A stretch of DNA of 64,000 nucleotides from Corynascus novoguineensis (lineage: Eukaryota; Ascomycota; Sordariomycetes; Sordariales; Chaetomiaceae), in contig MU857618.1 in NCBI GenBank assembly GCA_033296725.1, positions 130,721 to 194,720 of the forward strand. The letters are read 5' to 3'. Below the pieces are notes generated by a model that saw nothing but the letters and a program-made list of their open reading frames with translations, did no database searches and was not told the DNA's origin. Below are positions 11,020-22,690 of the stretch, one piece after another (position 1 is the stretch's first letter; each line of letters starts with the position of its first letter). A program made the position numbers and the translations under genes.

Positions 11020-11899
11020 AGAATATTCAAACTGTCCCCGCGTCCACGGTTGGCGAAGTTCCCGGCCTTCTTGGTATAATCGCCCTTAGTCCAGCCACAG
11101 AACGTTATATGTAATCAGGAAGAACATAGGATGCACTTAATCGCTTTAGCAACGCCACAGCTATCTGATCATCTAACGGCAACTTTGCGATAGCAATGGA
11201 ATCCTCACTCTCGCGGTCATTTCGTCGCGCCCGCTGGAGCGCTCTCAGCTGGGGTGATGCCATCCTGTTTTTTTGTCGGTTTACGTGGATCCGTTTTCCT
11301 CCAGAATTGCAGTGTGCGTCGGTTGACTAAGAGATGGGTCCGCAAGTGAAATGAATCAATGGATAGTGAAACTGCTCAAGGGGCGGAGCAACGACGAATA
11401 ATGGGTCACCTGCAGTAGTACGCATATCCATCTATCCAGACCGGGCTGATCTGAAGTGCCCTTGTACGAACCTGTGGATATGTGCAGAGCCTGAAAGCTC
11501 TGTCCGATTCGAGTCACACATTTGGGGACAAGTTTTCCCGTCTCTCGAGATACCAAGGTTCGCTAGCCGCGCTATGTTGGGAGATGGCATGGGCATTTGA
11601 GCGGGTCACCGAGCCCCTCCAAGTTTCATCTGCGAGTGCCCTGTTGGAGCTATGTCGATCTGTTGAATTTGTTGAGAAACAGTGCACCGCAACCGTGTCA
11701 GGCAGTTGGAGGCAGTGCCTGAGAACGGGTCCAGCCCAAAAAGGGTTGTAAAGTGAGTGCGGGGTGCAGTGATGTCAGCGACTCCAACAGCCCACTTTGG
11801 GGCCATCCCACTTGCGCTGCAGTCGTCTCCCCTCGTCAAACGGGCAGCTTCTGCACACAACCATCACATACAGCAGTAGTCCTACCTACGCACAACGCC
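11020..11899. other. intergenic, no gene
   Basis: This is the space between two same-strand genes. It presumably holds the SET-gene 3' UTR and the promoter of the Yap1-binding-like gene. No open frame in it is convincing and I see no repeat. Confidence 0.6.
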
Positions 11900-13946
11900 A
11901 TGGCCGCCCAAACCCCAAAACCTGACCCGGCAAAGGCTATCGAAGCGATCCGTGAAGCACGCCCGCCTGCGACCGACCGATTCACATACCTAACCATCGT
12001 CGAAGCGAACCTCTGCCCGGAGGTGCTCCCGACGCTCAACGAGGTCCTCCAGGATGCCTCTCTCACGCAGGAGATTGGATGGGATTTGGTGTTCAACCTC
12101 GTCGGTCTACCCGGCTCGGAAGCATGTCTCGAGACCATCGCACGACTGGGTAACCCAAGGGAGGTGATCCTCAAGGTGCTCGAGACGCTCGAGCTACTGG
12201 ACGCCGAGGAGCGAGAGGACGAAGAGGATGACGAAGGGGAAACAGAATCTGAACCCGCAGTGTCGCCAACGAACAGGTTTATCACCCTGCTCGGCATGCT
12301 TGCTATCCTCCATAAGCGCATTAAGACAAAGTATCCGAGCCGCTTCCTCGCGCAGACCTTGCAGACCGTCTATCGCACCTACCGTCCCAACCAGGAGATG
12401 ACGGCTTCCGTACTCAACCTCGTGCACAGCTTGTCCGGCGAGCGACGGCCACCGCTACCCAGCCGAAAGTCTAGCGTCAATGTGGCTAATCCAGACCAAA
12501 CGGGCGACGCCTCCAAAAACGCGCCCGACCCAGAGGCAGACAGGGACGAAGGCGAGGACCCGGACGAGATTGAGCTGCAGCAGAAGCTACTGTTGAGTTT
12601 TGCGACCTGCGTCTTGGAGGCATATGCCAATGGAAATGAACTGGCGTGGGCGGCACGGTTGCTCGAATTCTACATCCCGGACAAGCTCGTGCCAGGGAGG
12701 AGGACGGCGATGGCTGCTTTTAGGGAAGAGCAGGACTTGCTAGCGAGGGACTCAATAGTTGGGAAACTGGTGGTGAGTATGCGCCGGCCGCATTATCCAA
12801 TTTGCCCCAAAACTCACTTCTTTCCAGGCACTCATTGGCGACCTCGGTCTCGTCTCTTGCTCCAAAGACTTCATTCACCAGCTCTGCGACGGGCCATTGC
12901 ACAGCGATCCCCTAGAAGAGCCGGATCTCTCCAGCCCGGACAAGATCGCCCTATCGACCGGAGGCTGCGTCTGCTTGTTGGCCTACTGGGTCTTCTCCTC
13001 GGCCGTTTTTGACGCCATCCACCCCCAGCCAGAGATGCAAGTCTTCCCCGAGCACTTCGCCGTGATCGACAAGTTCCTCCAGGACGACGCGCATTCTCAG
13101 ATCCAGAACTCAGTCGGCACCACCGAGGCCCTCGTCGCGATCGGCCTCTGGCTGCAGTTCAACAACCGCATTTCGGCCAACCCAGCCTCCCCGCTGGCGA
13201 ACCCGACAACGTCGCCAGAAGATCCCACCTCAGACTTTATGCGCTACATCCACCTGACCACGCTCATCGCCCTTTATCACCCGTCCATCCAGGTCCGCAA
13301 CGCGGCGAGCACGCTGGCCGGCTCGATCCTGCACGCAGACCCGGAAGACGACGACCGCCTCCACATTCTTGAAGACCTGCTCGAGAACTGCATGTTTGCG
13401 ACCCTGAAGGCGCGGGCCGTTGCCTGGCTGCGGGAGGAGCTGCTGCTAGCGGCGGCTACATTTACGTCTTCGTCGCAGAACGAGAAACAACCATCTCAGC
13501 AGTCGTCCAAAACCAATCTCTTTGCCACGCCGCAGGCGCTCGAAACGGTGCAATACGTCGTATTTCCTCCGCTAGCCTCCCACCTCGACCTGCCCACGCT
13601 TGAGCTGGTCGAGTACCTGACAGCCAACATGCCGTTTCTTATGCAAGCCGTCAACTTTGCCCTCTTTCTCTGGGGTTCTTCTTCTCCCTCTTCTTCTTCT
13701 TCTTCTTCGGAAACAACAGCAGCGGAAGGCGGAGGCGAGAGCAGGTGGAAGCACGTGCTGCCGGGTAACATGGAGGCCACGGTCGGGGAGCGGTGGCTGA
13801 AGCCGCTGCGGGAGATTGTGGAGCGGGTGGAGCGAGAGAGGAAGAGTGGGGAGCTGGCTAAAGACGAGGTTGTGGAGCTGGGGCCGCTCGAGGGCGAGTT
13901 GGGAGTCTTGAGGGAGCGGTTGGGCAGATTCAAGGTCAGGGAGTAA
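11900..13946 (+). CDS. Yap1-binding protein-like (DUF1760, Ybp1/Ybp2 family)
   Basis: Two exons, 11900-12772 and 12828-13946, with a 55-nt phase-0 intron, give 663 residues. The start ATG follows an in-frame-neutral leader in good context (GCCATGG). The protein is mainly helical with an acidic patch around residues 105-120 and a second near 210-230. A Ser run near 600 is encoded by a TCT/TTC repeat. The pattern resembles the glomulin/Yap-binding family. In yeast, Ybp1 works with Hyr1/Gpx3 to activate Yap1 under peroxide stress, so a role in oxidative-stress signalling is inferred from family membership only. No catalytic motif is expected. Confidence 0.75.
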
Positions 13947-15683
13947 TGCCGCGCATTGGGGTGGTCATAATGCGTACGTACGCTGTAGTGGATAATCCTG
14001 GCTGTGGTTTCTCATTTCATGTTATGTGCCTACAGCGGCAATGAAGTATGGGGTAGTTCTCTGCTCTATAGGGCATGCTTTTAAGGGAAAGGCTATGGAA
14101 GATGGCGAAGGGGGCGATTGGTTCCGCCTTTGGGTGTTTAAAGCGTGTTGTGTTGCCGTTTGGCAGGCGATAAAAGATATCTGATATGAAAGGCATCAAG
14201 ATAGGCAGATGCTAAAAAACATTTCATGCCATACACCCTCTTCTAGCATTTCATCTGCTATCAATCACATTGGGATTCTCTAAACAACCTTGACCATTAT
14301 GTAGTACCAAGCCGTCGTTGGAGAGTAGAGAGATGGTCCCGCATATACTCCGCAGAGGTTACTCGGTCCTTGTGCGTAGTTTCCTGCTCCCTCGGAAGTT
14401 TACTTAGAGTATCACGCTGTGTTTTGCTCCCCGAGACCTCGCTTCTTCTCAACTTGTTTCTTTTCCCTTTCCTTCTTTTCTTTTTTCTTTTTTCTTTATT
14501 TTTTTTTCGTTTTCTTCTTTGTCGAACTTGGAAAGATGAATCCTCCTGTTTCCAGGGCAGGTCAACCGGTGCACAGCCTCGATCGAAATGGAAGGATACT
14601 TGACAAGCTTGCGCGACATCACCCGCTTGTCGCAGTCTCTGAGCTTAGTCACACGCGCGCACCCCAACCACGACACGCCGTCCTTTCGGGCGCCGTAGCG
14701 ACGAATGACGCCGTATAATCTGTACAAGGCTTGGGCAGACGCCCTTGCTGCTCACGGTCGCCCTGGCGGGCGCCCCGGAGCTGTATAGTCGTGGATCCGG
14801 TTCCTGTTTCCCAGGAGGAATGCTTGAATCTGGCTTTTTTTCACCATTGAAAGATGATAATGTTATCACTCTGAGCAGATCATACAAGTGGGCGCTCTTG
14901 TGGAAACGTCTTATCGCGTTTTGGAGGCGCGGGGCATTTTTTTCGCGTTTCAATTCTGGGAGGAACCGTACCTGAGTTCGATTTGGTCTAGAACAAGCGG
15001 GGCCGATAAGGATCTGTAAAACAACCTCAGCTTAGCGTAACTAGTTCGGAAAAGAAGCCCGAGCCCCTGCCAATCCGGGGTGGGTAATATGATGACGTCA
15101 CTGCAACTTCCGCCGCAAGCGACTCGCACGAGCGATGGCGGGGTCTGTTGCGGATACCAGTCCATGCACCTCTTTGGCTCCCATTAGACAGGCATCCAGG
15201 CACGCCAGGTGCTCAGAAGTGCCCGAATCAAGGCACAGAATGTTACCGGTAAAGGGAAGTGTAAGCGCACGAAAGTCGCAGCTGCAACCACGGCACTTGG
15301 CAAGTGACCGTTGCGACTCGGCACTACGTCAAAATAGCATGAGAGTCTAGAAAAGCACCCAGAGCTGCCTTAAACCTGTTACTGAAATTTTGTTGACTTT
15401 TCTCTAACACTCTCTTAAACAGGGCGTCGACGTCTGTTCTATCCATCCAACGTGGAATATTTCTTGTTGTCTGAGCATATCTCGTCAACTATCATCAGCC
15501 TTGAGCCTTGCACGAGGAATATTATTCTTGGTATCGGCTATACTGATCCGTATACTGCGCAGTGTACATTCATAGTAGCATCACCATCCCGCCGGGTGCG
15601 TTGTCGAACATTATACCAATTTCGATTCGACCTCTTTCACTCTCCTGTACACCAACACTACCAAGATAAACCAGAAAAAAAAA
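13947..15683. other. intergenic region with T-rich tract
   Basis: No gene is supported over about 1.7 kb. A T/C-rich tract lies at about 14449-14523, and open frames crossing it (14370-14718) are artefacts of its composition. The last 300 bases are presumably the promoter and leader of the glycosyltransferase gene. Confidence 0.55.
14449..14523 (+). repeat. pyrimidine (T/C) tract
   Basis: About 75 bases of almost pure T and C, with T runs of up to nine, lie about 500 bases past the end of the Yap1-binding-like gene. It is low-complexity sequence with no coding value. Confidence 0.8.
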
Positions 15684-18600
15684 ATGTCAGGCCCATCGAG
15701 CCGACATTCCGAGGAACACAGTCCAATTCGGGTGGATACGGTGAGGGCGGAAAATGGACGCCAAGTTGCCGTCGTGCGCGATTCCCAGGGCAACATCGTC
15801 TATCCATCCTACGTCCCACCAGCGACCCAGTCTCCGACGAGGTTAGGCGCCCCCAGAGGGGTGCAACATCCAAAAACAAGCCACCAGCAGGAGCTGGAAC
15901 CCGAAGAGGCCGCCGACGACGTGTCACTTGACATTAATGGCCCATCCCGCCGGCCGCCCCCGCCTGCCGCAAAGCGCTGGGCAACCGAGCAGCCGCAGTC
16001 GAGCGGGACACGCGGTGGTGCGGCGGCAGTGATGCGCCGGGCGGGTACAGATGTTGGCCAAGCAGCTGCCGTAGAGGCACCGGCTGGGGACGAGACGTCA
16101 AGCAGCGACTCGTCGTCATCTTCTTCCGACTCTGATTCCTCCGACGAGGAAGACGACGAGCGAGCCCGGAGCAGGAGAGAGAAACAGGCTAGGACACGGA
16201 ACAAGCATGGAGACGACCGCTTTCACCGGTTTAGTATTACCAACGAGTACTACCGCACAAAGGGCAAAGTTTCGAAACGCGACGGCCGCTTGAAGATTTC
16301 CCTCCACGACACCAGCAACACCGGCTACCTCGCCAAGGCACTGGGTACGGCGGCCCGCAAGATGGTGCCGCTAGCAACAACCAACGAAGAGGAGGACAAG
16401 GAAAAAAGGGAAAAGCGTCCACCATCCCGAGCTTCAGAACATCCAGTAGCCAAATCCACCGTTCCGGCGAGGACCTCGCCACCACCACCGCGCTTGAACA
16501 TCGTCATCATGGTCATCGGCTCGCGCGGAGACGCGCAGCCCTTTCTCAAGATTGCTCGAATCTTGCACGATCAGTACGGCCACCGCGTGCGCATCGCCAC
16601 TCACCCGGCCTTCCGCGACTTTGTCCAGAAGGACTGCCCGGGCGTCGAGTTCTTCTCGGTCGGCGGCGACCCGTCCGAGCTCATGGTACGTTATTACCCT
16701 GTGATTTCTTTGCATTCTTTTTTTTTTCTTCTTCTTATTCACGGACTTTGGCTCTGGATTGCGTGTTCTAGGCGTCCTGCTCAGAAGGAACGGAAAGAGG
16801 AAGAAAAGAGAATAGCGAAGAAAAAAAAAATAACTACTGACACTGGCTGGATGTGTCTAGGCGTTCATGACAAAAAACCCGGGTATGATACCGACACTTG
16901 AATCGGTTAAGGCCGGCGACGTGGGCCGTCGTCGCCAGGCCATGGCTAGCATGTTCCGCGGTTTTTGGCGCGCCTGTATTAACGCCACCGACGATGAGGC
17001 AGACACCGCAAACGTCCGCTTAATGGGCGAGCGTGACCCCTTCGTGGCTGACGCCATCATTGCCAACCCGCCCTGCTTCGCTCATCTGCACTGCGCAGAG
17101 GTATGTTAACTTAGTTGGTATATTTGATATTCTCTCTTTCGCCCTGTTTCCTAACTTGTGTCTCCGCTTATCATTATCCTCCCTCGGTCTCTCTCTCAAG
17201 TTAAAGAACGGGAAAAAAAAAAAAGAAAAGAAAAAATTGCTGACGTTCGTTTTCAGGCTCTGGGCATCCCCCTACACCTCATGTTCACATTCCCTTACAC
17301 GCCCACCCAGGCGTTCCCTCACCCACTGGCGAGCGTCAAGAAATCCAACGTTGACCCAGGCTACACCAACTGGATCTCGTACCCGCTGGTCGAGATGATG
17401 GTCTGGCAAGGGCTCGGCGACCTGGTAAACGAATTCCGCGTCGACACCCTCGGGCTCGACCCTGTCTCAACCCTCTGGGCCCCCGGCTCGACTTACCGGC
17501 TGCATGTGCCTTTTACCTACCTCTGGAGCCCCGGGCTGGTACCCAAGCCGGCCGATTGGGGGGACGAGGTGGACATTGCCGGATTCGTGTTTCTCGACCT
17601 GGCCTCGTCTTTTGACCCGCCCGAGGAGTTGGTCAGGTTCCTTGAGGCGGACGAGGAGCCGCCCATCTATATCGGGTTTGGGTCCATCGTGGTGGACGAC
17701 GCTGATCGGTTTACCGAGATGATCTTCGAGGCGGTTAAGATGGCTGGCGTGAGGGCGCTGGTGTCCAAGGGATGGGGCGGTCTCGGAGGCGACAGTCTGG
17801 ACGTGCCGGATAACGTGTACCTACTCGACAACACCCCGCACGACTGGCTGTTCCCTAGGGTTCGCGCGTGCGTGATCCACGGCGGCGCGGGGACGACGGC
17901 CATCGCGCTCAAGTGCGGCAAGCCCACCATGATCGTCCCTTTCTTTGGCGACCAGCACTTCTGGGGCAGCATGGTGGGCAACGCGGGCGCAGGACCCCAG
18001 CCTCTGCCGTACAAGCACTTGACTGCCGAGGGGCTGGCCGAGGGGATTAAATACTGCATCACAGACGAGGCTAGGAAGGCGGCCGGAAAGATTGCGAAAC
18101 AAATTGAGGAGGAAGGCGACGGGGCCGAGAACGCATGCCGAGCTTTCCATCGGCGCCTGGTCTTGCACGGCAAGGGGTCGATGCGCTGCTCCCTCCTGCC
18201 CGACGAGGTGGCTGTCTGGCAGGTGAAGAAGACAGGACTGCGATTGAGTGCGGTGGCGACCGAGATGCTGGTGGAGAGGAGAATGCTCTCATGGAAGCAG
18301 TTGCACTTGTTGAGGCACAACGAATGGAACGATTTCGAAGGCCCCGGAGAGCCCCTGACCGGCGCGGCTGGGTCATTGATGACTTCGGTGGGGAATATCT
18401 TTCGCGGAGTCGGAGGGGTCCCGTACCGGGCCGGGAAGAAAGCGAGGAAGAGGAGAGGGAGGAAGAAGCAAAAGCAGGAGAAAAAACGCCGGGAAGGGGA
18501 AGGGCCCAACAGAGAGGAAGGAGAACAATCGTCAGGAAACTCGAAACCCGGCTCCAACAAGAGCCCCCCCGCGGTCGAAACGACAACTACACACGCCATA

Positions 18601-19605
18601 AACCGACACAACACAGCGTCTACGATTGCCACGAACCCTGTCGAGGACGTGGCCCGCGAGGTCGGCCGCGGCGCAGCCAAATCGGCGTCCGCGCTCGCGC
18701 GGACCCCCGTCGACCTCTCGCTTGCCCTTGCGCAGGGCTTCCACAACGCCCCGCGCCTCTACGGGGACGACACAGTCCGGCGGCCAACGCGCGTAACGGG
18801 AATTAAGTCCGGGCTGCGCGCGGCCCGCCACGAGTTCGCCTACGGCATCTACGACGGGTGGACCGGAGTCGTGCGGCTGCCGGCGCGGGGCGCCCGCGAC
18901 GACGGCGTGCGCGGCTTCGTCTCGGGCGTCGGAATGGGCGTCACTGGTTTCGCCCTGAAGAACGTGGCCGCCATTATTGGGCCGGTCGGGTACACGCTGC
19001 AGGGCGTCGTCAAGCAAGCTGAGAGGCGAGGCAAGCCCGTCAAGTACATCCAGAAAGCGAGAATCGTACAAGGGAGGAGGGACTCGGCTTCCCTATCGTC
19101 CGGGGAGAAGAAAAACAAGGCCGAGGAGGCTGTTGCCGGGTGGAAGCTGATGAGGCAGCTTTGGGCCGAGATGAAGCGGGCAGAGAGAGAGGGCGAGAAG
19201 GGGCTCCGGGGGAGGTTCAGCGGCAGCGCGAAGCGGCTACGGAGGAGGTCGGAGTGGAACGCTGTGTTTGAGGACGTGAATGTTGCGCGCCGGGCACTGG
19301 ACGCGCTCAGGTCCAATGGACTGGACAGCGCTCTGGCCGAGGCCCGGCTGGAACACGAGACTTCTCCGGGAGAGGCGGAGAACGATGATGCCTCGTCCGC
19401 GCTTGTGGGCCACCACGGAGGCGCCGGTTCAGCGCACGACTTTGTGCACGACAACCCGCGGTCTAATGAAGTGCAGAAGTCGAGGCTGAGCGGCGATGCG
19501 CTGGAGGACGGGAACCCCTTTTCGGCTCCCTCGCCGGGAGCTACCGAGGGCAAGGCCGAGAACAGGCATCTGGTTCCGGTTGCCGCAGGTCAGGTCGCTG
19601 GTTGA
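15684..19605 (+). CDS. sterol 3-beta-glucosyltransferase-like protein (GT-B fold, UGT80/ATG26 type)
   Basis: Three exons, 15684-16685, 16861-17100 and 17257-19605, encode 1196 residues; both introns are phase 0. Residues 1-260 are disordered with a Ser/Asp tract. From about 269 the protein has the N-terminal donor-fold motif NIVIMVIGSRGDAQPF. The second half has PPIYIGFGSIV near 550, the UDP-sugar signature HGGAGTTA near 621, and PFFGDQHFWG near 641. These are typical of sterol glucosyltransferases, which move glucose from UDP-glucose to membrane sterols. Unlike Atg26 I see no PH or GRAM domain before the catalytic part. After a basic Lys/Arg-rich linker (about 800-840) lies a Gly-rich segment (about 890-1020) resembling the lipid-binding C-terminal region of VPS13/ATG2 proteins. 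The extreme C-terminus is disordered. Substrate is inferred. Confidence 0.88.
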
Positions 19606-20834
19606 TGATCAGCGCAGAGGGCGTACGGAGCGCAACCAATGGTGGCCGAGAGTATACTCTATACTGCGCCGTTGCCACTCAGTGGCACTTACAATTTAGC
19701 TTGTGTGCATGCAGCACGGGGTTTGCTGTGCCTCAAGATGCAGGAACATCACATCTCGGGTGTCACATACACAGACGTTCAAAAGTTGTTCTCCTCCAAC
19801 AGACGGCGTGTCTGCATTGAGATGCACTGGCCACGCCTCCGAATCCTCCGAATCAGGACACATGATTCACAGTTTGATTACCCAATCGGTCATTGTTGTT
19901 GAGACATAGGGAAGGTCGAGACTGGGCACACCAATAAACCTGCCATATGGAGGCCCGGCTTCTACGTATTAGCCGGCAAAGCTCCCTTCGACCTGTACAT
20001 GTACTGAGTGGCCATACACCACAGTACTGTGCATGCGCGATAGATTATTGCCCGTGGAGTCGTACGACAGCAGACGGGACGGCCCCTTGCGCGTAGCGCC
20101 TTGGCGGGAACCTTATTGCGAAGAGCGCAGAAAATCAAGACGCGGTGGGAACCTGCATCTATCATAGCAGTTCAAACCTCGAGGACGCTTGCGTCCAAAT
20201 GTTCAGTCACCTTTTCTCCACATGCAAGCAGCAGCTGTGCCTCTTCCTTTCCCTCCCCTGCTCGCCGCCGTCAACGTGCGTTCAATAGGCACTCCATTAG
20301 CGAGCATCAGCACTAACCTTACGCAGTTGATAACATGAACGGGAAAAGGCAGTTCTTCGTCCACCCCAGCCCGTTTGCGGGGGCTGTTGGGGGCCAAAAA
20401 CGAGCCACCATCTGACACCCCTGCCACGGGACATCGTGATATGTAGTATCTGTCGAGTACAAAGTATCGGAGAACTCACGCTCGCTCCCAACAACTTCCG
20501 TTGGTTCTGAGTGATGCTTCCCCACTACTTGGCTCTCAATCCCTGTTCACTGCTCCAAGCCTCTGGAGGCCCAGCTATAACAGGAATGTGAAGTCGCTTC
20601 CCTGCGTACACTACCCATGGATGCCGCGCGGTAGTTTCCGAGATTCCGGTCCCTCGCCGCCGCATTCGCCTCACTTCATCATTTCCCGCTCGCCTGGTCT
20701 TCTTCCTTTCCTTCTTCCTCTCATTCGCTCTAGTCCAGCTCTGTAAATCCACTTGTATCCCCTCGCCGCCATGCCGCCGTAGCAATACCAGGCACAACAC
20801 CGTGATAAACCATCCTCCTTTCCCCGAGACCGAG
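19606..20834. other. intergenic, no gene
   Basis: The open frames here are short and overlapping, and none has a recognisable motif. The final 200 bases are pyrimidine-rich and probably serve as promoter/leader for the membrane protein that follows. I see no repeats or RNA genes. Confidence 0.55.
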
Positions 20835-22096
20835 ATGGACAGCCCGGTCGACCCTGAGCTACGGCTCACGCCAGGTTTGACTTCGACGGCCGCGTCCCGG
20901 TATCTTCCTTCCTCCAGAGGGAACGATGATGCACTCTTGCAAGGCCCCGACATTGAGCTCGCGCGCCCGACCCGCTCCGTCCTAGCCCCCGAATTCCTCT
21001 CTCACTCGACCCTCGAGGTCGTCGCTATCCAGCAGCAGCAGCAAACACCGCCGCTGCCGTCCCATCCTTACTACGCGCACGAGCTCCCGGTCGACGCCTA
21101 TCCAGCGGCGGCGCTCTCGTTCTCCCCAAAAACATGGGAGAGCAGCCAAGGGGATAAGCCGAGGGGGGTAGTACACAGCCCTTCCCTGGCAGAGCTGGGC
21201 GGCACCATCGACGGTGCTCGCAGGTATAGCGAAAGCGTGTTCAGCAGTCCATTTGACCGACCATCGTCGTCGGCGAGAGCTGGAAAACGGTGTGCAGAGA
21301 CAGGGAAGAGCGGCGGCGGCAAAGGAAGGTGCAGAGCAGGAAAAGGGACAGGGAAGAAGGGGAGGGAGGCGAGCTGCTGCGGGTGGAACAGGAGGACGCG
21401 GTCGTGTAGGGTGGTGCTGGCGGCGGTAATCGTCTTTGTGGTCATTGCGATCGCGACGGGCGTCGGCGTCGGCGTCGGCATGGGGCTGTCGTCGCGGAAA
21501 GGTGAGACGGAGGACTCGACCACGTCGTCGTCGTCATCATCCACCGAGAAACGCACCCACACTCTCCTCCTTCCATCTCCGACCGCGACGATCGACCCAT
21601 CTCCTTCCTCGTCCTCTTCCTCAGCCGTTCTCCTCTCCTGCCCGGCCGACAACCTCACCGTGTACATCCCCACCGAAGGGTCGCGGGAACAAGGAAAAAA
21701 GAGGTTTCTCCTCCTGTGTGACCGCGGTATGTATCCAACCCCCTTCCCCCTTCCCCTTCTCCTTAATGACCGCAACTAACGGCCCACCTCTCTCACACAG
21801 ACTTCAGCTCGCGACCGGGCGCCGACCTGTACCAGACCCCGACCAATTCGTTGGTTGACTGCATCGGACTGTGCACCCTCCAGGACGGCTGCGTGGGCGC
21901 CGGCTGGGGTCGCGCCGCTGAGGACGAGGCGACAGACAACGACGATGACAGCGACCAACAGCAGTCGTCGCCGTCGCCCAGCAGCACGTGCTGGCTCAAG
22001 AGCAACCTTGGCGGAGGGGAGGAGAACGACAAAGAGGAAGAAGAGCCGAGCAGGCGGCCGGGCTGGAGCCTTGCTGTGCTGTACGAAGAGGGTTAG
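20835..22096 (+). CDS. single-pass membrane protein with PAN/apple-like ectodomain
   Basis: Two exons, 20835-21726 and 21801-22096, with a 74-nt intron, encode 395 residues. The start is the first ATG in frame. Residues 1-190 are a polar, Pro/Ser- and basic-rich region. One transmembrane helix follows at about 198-222 (VVLAAVIVFVVIAIATGVG with a glycine-rich end). Then come a Ser/Thr-rich stalk and a C-terminal Cys-containing module starting LLSCPADN. That module has paired Cys in CIGLCTLQDGCVG and a later CWL motif, matching the spacing of fungal PAN/apple-like domains. The likely topology is N-terminus in the cytoplasm and ectodomain outside. A cell-surface or wall-associated role is inferred; no ligand is known. 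Confidence 0.75.
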
Positions 22097-22690
22097 ATAT
22101 GGACGTGATGATTTGGTTATACCCCCTTACCGCACCTGGGGATTACCCCGAAGACGAGAGTAAGAGATGTGGTGCTCGGTGGATCATATTATTGTGTTTG
22201 GGGATTGTGGAAGAGAGGGATGTGGAGGGTGTAAGGCGCATTTCGACTTGGGGATTGGGGATCTACCTCGGAGGAGGGTCTGTTGGCTCGAGGTTGGGTC
22301 CGGGACTACTAACCAAAAAGGCTAGCTGACTGACTGACTCGGGGATGAGAGGTGTATTTTGGCGTTTGGGCTTGTTGACATATTGATGCCTTACCAAGTG
22401 CGGGAATTGGGTTGCGGTCGCCTGGGGCAGAGAAGGCTGTACAGTACATCATCGAGATCTAGTTGGGACAGGATGCATTGGTTTGGCGGAGGCACCTTTG
22501 AAACGACAAATTCAGCGTGGGCCATGCTGTGACGAGCCGAGTTTTCAGCCCAAGCATGCCTCAATTCGAACGTCTCCAGAAAGTTTGACGAAGCATTGAG
22601 CAACATTTCCCAGAGGATATGTTGCAGGCCAGGCCACAGTGCTAGTCGTTACCTCCTGAATATGGTACACCTCCCCTGTGATCATGTGTC
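22097..22690. other. convergent 3' flanks, no gene
   Basis: This is the tail-to-tail space between the membrane protein and the carboxylesterase. It presumably holds both 3' UTRs. A trivial CTGA repeat occurs near 22326. Confidence 0.6.

Noticed and set aside
14370..14718. Phe/Ser-rich frames in the T/C tract
   Set aside because: The composition of the pyrimidine tract explains the amino-acid bias; no splice-compatible partner exon was found.
17667..18746. Long minus-strand frame inside the glycosyltransferase gene
   Set aside because: It is antisense to conserved GT-B motifs and arises from the GC-rich third codon positions.
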